Source of the DNA: Phoronis australis
Taxonomy: Eukaryota; Phoronida; Phoronidae
Length of the DNA stretch: 64,000 nucleotides
Direction of reading: 5' to 3'
Assembly (NCBI GenBank): GCA_002633005.1
Contig: NMRA01000066.1
Location: 630,940 to 694,939, forward strand
The notes under the pieces are model-generated. The model did no database searches. It was not told the DNA's origin and saw only the letters and a program-made list of their open reading frames with translations. The translations under genes and the position numbers were made by a program. Positions 50,701 to 60,470 of the stretch are shown piece by piece; the stretch's first letter is position 1, and each line of letters begins with the position of its first letter.

Positions 50701-53258
50701 ATACGAAGTGTTAGCGTTCCTAATTAGACATAAAATCATGGACCGAATGGTGTTCATGCTTTGCTAGAACACGAACTGATGTTATTCTAATTTGATGTTA
50801 GTGATTTCGGCATTACCTAGACTACTTGGCACTGCACGGGGCTTTAAGGGGCGTGATTACCTTGTTGTCTTATGTCAAAAGTGAAATTGGTTATAATAAT
50901 TCATTTTCTAACTCAGTACAATTCTTGTCAGCATTGTGCATTTGCATATATTCTTTTCCAACGTTTCGACAAAAAGCACTTCACCATTCCCAACGAAAAT
51001 ATCCAACCACCACAGCATGGTCAGACGTATCACGAACAATAGCTCACTTGCGAGTTTCTCGCTAGTCACTGTGACGTCACCGCAAAGGGGGCAAAACCCG
51101 CCATATTGCTCTTGTTTTGCCCCGAGTCTTTGCTACACACGCTAAAACTTACTGGAGTTCTTATGGTGAATTTTACGCTTAAAACGTTAAAACAACTTAA
51201 GATATGGTAGATGGGTCGTGGAATAACTGTGAATAGACGAAGAAAATGTGACCTTGTTATGTTGTGNAGGCTCTCCTTATTAGCTAGGGTTTCACTGATT
51301 CTGGGGTCGGTTGAGCTCACCCTTTGGGGATATCTTTGACCTCTGCATGAAACTACTTTACAAGGGACCTTTGGTTTAGTTGTTCGTGTTACTTGTAACC
51401 ATTCTTGAGGTGGTAGGAAATTTTTCTTGAAAGTGGTGAAGTGAATTTCATGGAAACGTTGAACATGTATGTATGTAAATTCACGATGCTAACAACAATT
51501 ATGCTGAGTTTTCTAATTTTACTAATGTGACCCAAAACAACTATCGCTAATAATTCATTTTGACAAGTCAAACGTGCCGGTACATATCAAATTTGATCTG
51601 AGACATTCAGTTCGTGATCTGGACATTAATGGACCTAGTATGAATCAATAACAACTTGACAGCTCTTTGTGAGTCCAAAGATTTCTTCTAAGCTGTGTAA
51701 TAAATAAGATGAGACCATGTTTGTACTAGTAAATGACTTAAATCAGACAGTATTTCATTACCAAAAACATTACTTTAAATCAGCTCTAACATCCTTAAAC
51801 TTTTATCAGACTTTACCGACTGGCCCGTGTAATTATCAAACTACTTGAAAACACATAGATTTTAACTCAGTAAAAGTATACATTTTCTGAAAGTAAAGGT
51901 AGCGTAGAATTTGATGCTTAAACTTTTTAACAAACTGCCGTGATTTGGGTACAGTATCTTTTGGTAAATTTGAGCAAGACAGAGATATCAATATCGTAAT
52001 ACGAAACCCCAATAGTGTCATGAAGAAATAAAATTTGAATCTGCTAATACGCTTTTTCCAATCTGTGAATATGGATTGCCAATCTGTTATGTCGGATTGT
52101 CATTCTGTTATTACGGATTGTCAATCACTTATTACGGATTGTCAATCCGTTAATTATGATTGGAAATCCGTAATAACAGACTGGAAAACCATATTAACTG
52201 ATTGGCAACCCGTATTAACAGTTTGGCAAAATGTAATTACAAATTGGTATTCCCTATTAACACATCCATTTTTATTTTTTCTTGGCACGAATGGGCCTTC
52301 GTATACCCTTCCATACTCTTTATGTTATTTCTGATTTTCCTGTGTACAGTTGTAAAGCAAACTGCCAACAAAAGAAGTAAAAATATTACCCTCAGGCACA
52401 TGGTAAAATGAACGTGGTGGAAGTGAAATCAACGGTGAAATAAACAATGTCAGAGAATGTGAATAAAAAACGGCAGAGGTCTAACTGAACACAACCATCG
52501 TGCAGTAAGCTGCTTATTCAGCACAAATTTTGAGACTAATTAATAGAGGCTAAAAATCTGAAACCGAAATGGGTCATTTTATACAAGCGAGAAGTCGTGT
52601 TGCTTGTTATCTCGTTCTATTTATTTTCCAGCCATGTTGGTGTAAAATGATCTTGAATGGACACACCTTTCAAATGCAAGGACAACTGTCGGGATAGAGA
52701 ACATAACGTGCGTTCAATGTAACGCTATTCACAAGAATGAATACGAAAACATTTATCCATAAGACTTGTGAATTCTCATTAACAACATTACATTTGGCCA
52801 CTGGTCGCAATCGTTACCAACATGGGTTGTTCCTCATGACAAGGTTACGAGACTTTATATTGTGATAGTAAATAAGTACATTCCGTCTATCACCTGGTTT
52901 GTTGTTGTCTCTTGCGATCTTTTTCAGCGCATATTTGTCTATCAGATAATCATTTTATATGTTGTTGTTATAGTACACATTATTAATGGTGCTGCCGCTT
53001 GGTTTAATGCCAACATGAGAGTCAAACCTAGGTACGAAAGTCCTGATGTTATTATCAACAAACGAATTAGTGTAACAATTGTTAAATAGAACTTTTTATA
53101 CGACATATGGCAAGCTATGCCTACCCCTTTTAAAACGAATGAGGAAAGGTGAGAGGCATTTGATAACAAATTAAAAATTGAAACCAAAAACACAGTATAT
53201 AGATTGCGTTCTATATCAATACACTGAGAACAAGTTGTTTACTTACAAACTTTTTCAT
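44569..53258 (-). CDS. secreted basic Cys-rich / two-antistasin-domain precursor, gene A
   Basis: Four exons on the minus strand: 53258-53247, 49220-48922, 47586-47447, 44765-44569 (stop TGA). Phases are 0, 2 and 1 and match throughout, giving 215 residues. The 12-base first exon (MKKF) completes the signal peptide MKKFAFLALILVCLYAYARA. An acidic propeptide (21-65) ends in KR. Then comes a strongly basic segment, 66-150, with seven Cys (76, 100, 107, 115, 128, 148, 150) and a Tyr/Arg cluster (KKRTYYSRSYRGVYYTRP). Two antistasin-type units follow, C154-C177 and C183-C207, spaced C-x3-C-x3-C-x-C-G...G-C-x2-C-x-C. Antistasin domains are usually serine-protease inhibitors. The basic module is not one I recognise. 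A role as inhibitor, matrix-binding or host-defence peptide is inference. A tandem paralogue lies at 60274-64000. Confidence 0.88.
45690..46345. mobile_element. inverted pair of GIY-YIG / Penelope-like fragments
   Basis: About 300 bp at 45690-45998 is repeated in inverse orientation at about 46020-46345. The plus-strand arm reads PYVGETEQALKSRV (GIY-YIG-like) and then, in another frame, VILDTEEDWFPLGVREAI with a following PSFNRH-like end. The minus-strand arm reads REAIHEIIESHSRN. This W-F-x-x-G-V-x-E-A-I block is typical of the C-terminal part of Penelope-like and related retroelement polyproteins. Both arms are frame-shifted. The pair sits in the intron between exons 3 and 4 of gene A and is absent from the gene B copy. 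Confidence 0.7.
47447..47586 (-). CDS. gene A exon 3: basic Cys-rich module
   Basis: Acceptor CTACAG, donor GTAAGT. Carries AVCNFSPLGKC, then RGRCRRGTPHGRKTIWFFAQ and RRECMC. The second half is identical in the paralogous exon at 62316-62455, while the first half has several amino-acid changes. Confidence 0.87.
47780..47870. repeat. purine-rich tract with G-run
   Basis: An almost all-purine stretch on the plus strand, including a run of about ten G near 47846. A related purine tract lies at 62690-62765 in duplication copy B and contains an 'n' at 62732. Such tracts can form G-quadruplex or triplex structures. Confidence 0.7.
48922..49220 (-). CDS. gene A exon 2: signal core, propeptide and basic module start
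   Basis: Encodes residues 5-103 and ends in phase 2 at CCGAAAAA|GTAAGT. The apparent stop right after RPKK is created by the donor sequence and is spliced out. The dibasic KR at 64-65, between an acidic stretch (about 12 Asp/Glu) and a basic one, is a likely furin/prohormone-convertase site. Confidence 0.85.
49580..50250. repeat. dispersed repeat with 21-bp minisatellite, copy 1
   Basis: Opens with sequence shared with 51550-52290 (GATCTGAGACATTCA, ACAATAACAACCTGACAG-like, GTGAGTCCAAAGATCTCTTCTAA) and ends in about six imperfect 21-bp units, TGCCAATCTGTTCATAAGGAT, at 50099-50225. It lies in the first intron of gene A. Confidence 0.8.
50860..51560. repeat. imperfect inverted repeat around an 'n'
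   Basis: Motifs at about 50915-51020 (GTGCATTTGCATATATTC, CCAACGTTTC, CACTTCACCATT, CCAACCACC) recur inverted at about 51400-51500. Between them lies an ambiguous base at 51267. This could be a hairpin-prone element that caused an assembly break. Confidence 0.45.
51550..52290. repeat. dispersed repeat with 21-bp minisatellite, copy 2
   Basis: Same left part as copy 1, followed at 52057-52265 by about ten diverged 21-bp units of the type CGGATTGTCAATCTGTTATTA. Later units degrade to TGATTGGCAACCCGTATTAAC-like forms. The unit length is a multiple of three, which creates misleading repetitive open frames. Confidence 0.8.
53247..53258 (-). CDS. 12-bp first coding exon of gene A
   Basis: ATG AAA AAG TTT followed directly by the donor GTAAGT. 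The next exon opens in phase 0 after TTACAG with AFLALILVCL. Joining them gives a textbook signal peptide with a charged n-region, hydrophobic core and small residues before the cleavage site (ARA|DD). An apparent upstream extension of the second exon reads through its own acceptor from a TTG codon and is not needed. Confidence 0.75.
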
Positions 53259-56200
53259 CTTGACCGCACGGCAGAATGAGATAAAGTACAACACATATCC
53301 TTCACAACCCCCTTGTTTGTATGCAAGTACATGCGAGATCGCGATGTCATGACCTTGTCATAACCTCAGTTTTGTTCTGCAACGCGGAACACTTCATTTT
53401 AAAAAGTCACAAATTTCATTTTTTGATGTTCCTTACATACCGGAAAGAAAAGGTAATTTATGTCGAGAAAATTCACTTGTCCATAATGAATGAACCAGCC
53501 TAGATTCCCTGGCTCCTTTTAAAAAGTCTGCAGACCTTGGCGTCCAGTTTAACCATGCTGTGTCTCATTAAAACCGTGAATATTCGAATTCGTAACAAGC
53601 CCACCAAGTGATTTCCTGGAGAACTGTTTGTCCAAGTATAATCGGGTAAAGAGAGTTTTCTAAATAAATTGTAGTCTTAAAGAAAACGCCACTACTGATA
53701 CACTTTATAAATGAAATAAACAAATAATAAAAACTATGCCTCGTTTCATTAGGGTAGAGTCAATGCTGTATGGAATTTCCCAGGGTTTTCCTGTGTCGTC
53801 CTAAGAAGTTTTCACTGCTAAAGACGTAAAATATTATGATGCTTAATGTTGTCCAAGGTGACGGCAAACTGAAATTACAGAACGAATGCTTTAGTTGTGG
53901 TCACAGTAAGGAGTGTCGGCCGAGTAGTCAGACTTCAGTTGTCGGTGGCCTTCAGGTTCCATACATACTAAGATCTTGTACAGACTTAACTATAGAGACA
54001 TTTTAAGTGGATCTGTTTCGATGCAGAGTGCTGCAGGAAAATTAGGATACCTACCCGTTTATGGAATAATTGAATGTAGAAATTCATGATAATTTCCACA
54101 TCATTGTTCCAGAACATAACAGAGAATGTTTTTATTATTCGTTTCTTTCACTACCAAATAACGATTTCGTCATATTTGGAACTACTAGGATTTTTTGTTC
54201 CATTTATTTTCAGTGTATCAGTTGTGGTGCTGTTTAAACCGCGATTTATTTACTGCACATACTAGCTGGAACCTGTGCTCTGCACGATTACCAGCTTGTG
54301 TAAGGGAATCAGCTTTAGCCGGGTTTACTCTACACATAGGAAGTTGCCCTGGTGATACATGCATGAGGAAACAAAAATATCACCTAAAAGGTGTGGTGTT
54401 ATCAATGCTTTTAAGTATTATTTGCTATTGCCATCCAACTTTTTGTTTATCGCATTTCATTCTTTGTCGAAAGTCCGTTTTTATAGTTATTTCACTGCAC
54501 ACAAATGTGATGTCGGTAACACCACAAAGTACAAACCTCAAATTCTCACGTACAGATCTATATGTGAATGTGTGTTTCGCGTGTTTAGCTGTAGCGAACA
54601 AAGTCTTCACGGACAATCAAATTAGCTTGGTGCTGTTCCCATCACATTAGATTTTTGTTGGATCGTTGTGCGAACATAATGTGGAAAAGAGAAGTGCAGT
54701 GGCCATGGAATATAGAATATAGCAGCTTCCGCGGAACACATGCCTCACACTTTGTTGTCTTCCAACAAATGGAGTCTAACCACACACCTCTTTCAACGTT
54801 TCCAGTACCTGGCCCTGTATTGCACGCAGATATTCAAATGATGTTCCATTGGGTTCATGGAGGTTTTGTGCACTAATCATGATCGTAGGCAGTAAAGTTC
54901 AAAGACCTTCGCCCAATAAAATTTTTTGCTTCCTAATTTCCATTTATGAAGATGAAGTTTTCAACTAATAATCGATATTTTTAAATAATTATTTACAAAA
55001 AGGCATTTCTAATCTTGTGTTGTTGTTTTCGTAGTAACCGGTGGCTGTAGAAGAGAAAAGAAAAACAACGATCAAATATACTTGGAGCCATAATACATCA
55101 GTGTTCTCCACGACCAGTTTTAGCTCGTCACTTCATCAGGGTAGCCTTCAATAATGCTATTTTAGGTTAATAGACAGCGCACAACAAGAAACGTTGTGCA
55201 CTGACACCTGTCCTTTAGAATTATTTGCTACAAGTGACTGATTGCTAAAGTTTAATAACTGTCAATTCCACGTCATGAGACAATACACAATAGAGAAACT
55301 TTCATTACACCAGACGTTCACTCATTTGGGATTCATTTATTCATATTACTGAATGCACTCTGGCGTTCAGACACTTGCATTAATTTTACATAAATATGTA
55401 CGATGTCCCATAAAGTATCGGTAAATAAAAAAGTGTTACAGAAATACAGTCAATTCATTTATCCCTTATATGTGAGAATACAGCCATTGAATACGCCGTG
55501 AAATATACCATTGAATACGGAAAGTGAAGCCAGTAAATTTACATTGTTCGAGACCTTATTTCTCGGTTGGTTTAGAGTCTCCTGGTGAAGTAAATTCATG
55601 TGTACGACGGCAAATTTTGATTGGGCTCGTTCCTTTGTTCTATTTAAAAATAGTACGACGCGTCGTTCTTGAAAAAGTAGCAACTACAACTCTAAAACTA
55701 TGAACTTTCAGCAAAGAATACTTATGAAAACTGCTACGCACAGTGATCAGCTGGCTAATTTTAGGCTTCGCTAGTTTTAAGCTGGTTCATCATCAATATG
55801 TAAATGAACTACATGACGGCCCCAACAAAAACAGGCAAACATCTAATTCAAATCAAACAAAAAATTTTTGTTATTAACGCATACAGTATATCTACACTGA
55901 GAACTTTTAAGTTTAAAAATATATGCAGGAAATTGCGACCTAATATCTAGACAGGCGATGAAAGCCAACTCGCTGGTTCCCTGCGTGAAGAGAACACACG
56001 CAGGTACTATTCAGTAGCACGCACTTCATCACTGGTTGATGTAACCTCGGCAGTCATTGGTTAGCTTTGCAACAAAGTGGGAAAGTGGCGGACTATGAAC
56101 GATTTTTAGCCTTGTCATGCAATTGGCGTAGCAGCAACTATTTCGTTTCAGCAGTAATGTTTAATAGCCGCTTGCTTGAAACACTGTAAAATAAACACGC

Positions 56201-57100
56201 ATCTGGCCGATTTAACCGGTGTGTTATTCATACTGTATGAATACAGAACAGCAACGTAAACAAAAGTCAGCAACAGTACAAAGATGCACTCCGAAAAGGC
56301 GCAAACGCAATTTTCTGGTATTCACATTTCTTGAACATGAATGTTAAGCACCGATTTGTCAGTAAAACAGATAACCTTAATTTACACTTCCTCCATCAGT
56401 CATGCCAGTTAGTTTGCGTCAAGCGCTATCTTTTGAGAATTTGACCAGCCAATCAGTAAGGCCGGGGTAAGAAAAATTCTCGAGGAAAATTAAATGATAC
56501 CTGCGTGATGGCTACCACCTAGCGGCAGGCAGGGAACAAGCGAGTGAAAGCCAATGGCTCCATGTATGACGTCACCACAACCTGGGCCCATCTCATCAAT
56601 TGCACCCCTTGCCTTTGCCTATTGATACTCATTACCAACAAACATGAAACATTACATATTAAAAAGCACCACCATGATTATAGAACACACAGAATTTCAC
56701 GAAGACTGGAAATGTTATTTTTTCTTTCGGCTTCTGTGTTTACACTTGGCGACGTCAATCATAAGACTTCTAGTTTTTATCGACTACCATTGCAATTCTC
56801 GACCTAAAAGGCAGCGTATTTTTTCTATTGCAAAAGGGAGCCTTATGAATCAGAGGCAAACCTATCACTGCACTACTTAAGTTGACTTTTCGCCAGCAGA
56901 TGTCAAAGCGAGCAAAAGTGGCAACAATGGCACGATATAGGGTAGAATGCACAAACCAAGAATTGTACCCATTTAAACGATTACAATTTACTCCGGCTTC
57001 AGAAACCTGCGCAAAATTCAGTTCCATGCACACGTCATTGCCTGCTGGCATGGCCGTTTCGCGGTCGACGGAGAGAGGTGGGTAAAAAGCATTCGCTGTC
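53259..57100. other. region upstream of gene A, no gene resolved
   Basis: Should contain the promoter of minus-strand gene A immediately right of 53258; I see no clear TATA box. A 151-codon open frame at 54195-54650 follows an acceptor-like TTTATTTTCAG but shows no domain. The rest is AT-rich sequence without a recognised gene. Confidence 0.45.
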
Positions 57101-57309
57101 ATCATGAATATCCGCCAGTAGTGCCGTCAGCTACAGGGCCTTGTACCGTCTGTCGAACCTGAGGTGCACACTTCGCTGGGATGCCACTGTATTGGGGCAC
57201 GACGTGACAGCTTGCACCCAGTTTCACCTTGGGTGGTCTGCTTGCCCAGGACGACTTATCACGTACTTGGCCACTACCGACCCGCTACTTTTATTCGTAA
57301 ACCCTGCAC

Positions 57310-57930
57310 TTTGCAGAAAACGCTCTTCTAGTGAAACCGACAACAAAAATTGACCGATAAATGGTGCATTTCTCGAGACTCCAAAAATTTCAACGACCCA
57401 TTTCTGAAACCGGTAACAATCGCCGATAAACGCTGCGTGCTTTTCTTGGCACCTTTTAAGAAAATTTTAAGAAATTCACTGAGGCCAGCCCGGTTACGTG
57501 GCTGTGGACCACATAGCGAGTCGGCAACGTGGGAACTTGCCACACCGGCCACTTTCGCTAATTTTGTAGGATTTCGGGATGTATGCTTGCCGAGATAGCT
57601 TTTATGCCCAAGACCGACAGGCTGTATTTTGGGGGCCATTCAAGGCCCGCCGTTTGCAGAAGACTCACTTCTGAAACCGTGACAACGATAGGGCTTTTCT
57701 CGGGACCCATATCTAAAATCGACAACAATAGCCGATAAGCGGTGCATTTCTCGGAAATTAGCTTGCCACACCGGCCAGCTTGCGCTTACGTCAATTTTGG
57801 GTGTTTGCTTGCCGAGGTTGTCTCACTGCACACGACAGACCGGCAAGATTTGGGTAGCCACCCCCTGCCTGCCTTTTGTACTACACCTTCTGAAACCGAC
57901 AGCACAAGCCGATAAACGGTGCTTTTGAGT
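57310..57930. repeat. degenerate tandem array
   Basis: A block of the type TGAAACCGACAACAATAGCC followed by GATAAACGGTGCATTTCTCG recurs near 57335, 57402, 57680, 57715 and 57890. In between, CTTGCCACACCGGCCA appears near 57537 and 57764, each followed by a TGCTTGCCGAG block. Spacing is irregular (about 70 to 230 bp), so this is an old, partly deleted satellite-like array. Confidence 0.65.
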
Positions 57931-58204
57931 GTTATGACATGGCCATGGCTTGCGATCTGGCAAATCTACAAACAAGGTGCTTATGAGGTACACTTTTTCA
58001 TTCTGTCGGGCGGCAAAAAAAGCAGTTTATAAGTGAAGCAACTTCTTAGCACTCTGTTGACATACTGTAGCACACGTCCTAAATGTATACTTTATGTTTG
58101 TGATTTATAAATTGTTATCAAATGCCCTTCCCTTCCTTTCTATCGTTTTAAGGGTGTTTGTAAAGGAGTATTTGACATTGACAAACTTATAAGACATTTG
58201 AATG

Positions 58205-58745
58205 TTTGATTTCAAATAACGTGACTGTTAAACCGTGACACATCTTACGACCTTCGATAAATCAAGCAAGATGTCAAGCGAACTACTTTCTGATACTTGC
58301 CTTGCACCTACATGTAATCTTCCTGACTTTCACTGATCTTTTTGTGAATGCACTCCTGGGATACGTTCCGTAGAGACAGTTTTGTGCGAGAAAACGACAT
58401 CACGCAAGTCTTCGCGAGATGTCGCCGTGTACTACAGGCGATCGTAAGGGAATTGTGTCAAAAATTAAATCGCGAGCTGTTTGTATTTAATTGGAGGTTA
58501 TGCGAACATAAAGTGCCAAAAAAGACGCAAAGCAGCCGCTGAAGCAATGCAGCATAATGGTCTACGATTGAAATGTACATTCAGAGTGCAATCGTGATCT
58601 AGAAATTGGTGCACTTTCAAGAATGTCAGATTGCGCAATTTCTTATGTGACAATCTTGATAACGAAAAAGTTTTCGACTCCTTGATTTCATTTCGCAGAG
58701 TGGTATCAAGAACAAAATGTTAAAGACAAAAATTGACGGGGTTAT
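58205..58745. repeat. three-copy dispersed repeat, copy 3
   Basis: Diverged relative of the elements at 18110 and 20487. Shared blocks include AAACCGTGACACATCTTACG, GAGAAAACGACATCACGCAA, CAAAGCAGCCGCTG and GACAAAAATTGACGG. It shows that the first two copies belong to a dispersed family rather than to the discoidin gene itself. Confidence 0.8.
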
Positions 58746-60273
58746 TTAATGATACTTCTATGCATAATTGACCTATTGGTACGAGCTATGGTAATGTGGT
58801 TATAAAACAATAAAACTGGTGAAAAATATTATTGTTGAACAGTCGTGAATAGTATTACACAGAAGCCTTAGCACACATTTACGCCAGAAGCAACATTTTA
58901 GTTTCTTGACAATTCACCAGATAGCTTACCTGCTTCAACCATTTTGCCATAAGTCAATTGTTTCATTTGAGGCTCGATTACGTTTCGTCCTCAGAATCCA
59001 TCGTTTGGGGGAATCGGGGTGATGTGATATCCGTAACCGATGCGGAATTTGCATATCTCTCCCATGTCCTTCCCACAAAGACAAAAGCGTAGATTCATGT
59101 GCATCAAGTAATCAACAAACGGGCACACGCACGTTATCCGAGAATTAAGTACAAACTTCTCACCGAAAAAAATACTAGTTTCAAAAAGCGAGAGAACGTG
59201 CGGGACGCTTTCCATTTGCACAAGCAAAATGGCCCATAATGAAATAGATAGCGATGCGAGTTATGGAAGTTTATTTCTGTTTCATGAAAAAATACTTCTC
59301 CCGGAAGTGTGTAACGATTGCACATCGTGAAACATGACAACGTTCGAGAGGACCTCGCCAGAGGACGTCATTTAGGTGGCCCGTTCAACGTTACTGTTTG
59401 TTTGCAAACATCGTGTTGAGAACAACACCATTTACAATACGCTGCTCCATCCTTATTCTTCCTCAGTACAGTGGGCGTTTTGATGCCCTATCTTCTAGCG
59501 TTCACATAGTATGGTGCGTAAAGTCTATTATCCCCTTGGACGTATGAACATGGAGAGGTGATAAAACCGTGCTTCCATATATTGCTTCAAAATTGTCTAG
59601 ACTATGAAAATAGTCCAATAATCCAAAATTGTAAATTCTTTCGGATGAAGGCTTTAATGATGTCGTGCACGGGTGATTAGTCAACCGACGTACTTGCACA
59701 CAATTTTAAATGCATTCTAAGATAATAAATCAACAAAACATGCATAGAAAGCGTGTATTTGTAATGTCTAGCAAATCAAATATGGCTGCTACTGTATAAA
59801 CACGGCTCACTTCATTCAAAAACAAGTTTTTGCTAAAATCAACTGTAGTCAGGAAACTGGTCAAAGTTATACCTTACATAGATAAGACTCGAACTCTCGT
59901 CTAATTGAGAAGAACTGACATCTTAATGTTGCTTTAGGGCATTGCAAGTATGTTGCTTTGTCACATTTTGTGCATGATATTGAACTATAACGCATTACAT
60001 CACTGAATTCTTTCCGAGACTAGGTATCTTTTGTCATTTGAGTGTGGAACAAGTCGAAATCAGTTTTACACCTGTTCACGCTTTAAATAAAAAGTCATAT
60101 TTTTCGACGGAAGGAGGTCTCATTGTATCTTTTTATGTTTCGTTAAGCAAGGTAAGTACAATATGAATATCATTAGTCTTGCACATGATGGAATCTTCTG
60201 ACGAATTTGCAAACAGAGATACTTATGTTTCGAGCCGGTCGGAGTGTCCATAAATGTCATCAGTTGCTACTGG

Positions 60274-60470
60274 TCAATTTCCATGGTTGCCGCACTTACG
60301 GCAATGACATGTAGGGCAGCCGTTTTTGTCGTAGATCCTGCCGCATGGACATCTGTTTTTACACAGAGGGGGGCACGTTGGACACGGTTTGCACTTGCAG
60401 ATGGGACAACCCTCATCCATGACGTTACCGCATGGACAGAATATCTTGCAGACGGGAGGACATTGTTTGA
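60274..60470 (-). CDS. gene B exon 4: two antistasin-type domains
   Basis: Acceptor TTCCAG; 65 codons plus TGA. CPPVCKIFCPCGNVMDEGC, then CPPLCKNRCPCGRIYDKNGC, with the same C-x-C ends and a GNHGN tail. Several charge-changing substitutions relative to gene A fall in the loops between conserved cysteines. Confidence 0.9.

Noticed and set aside
54195-54650. 151-codon open frame after an acceptor-like site
   Set aside because: A second frame over the same bases is also open, composition is AT-driven, and I find no partner exon.
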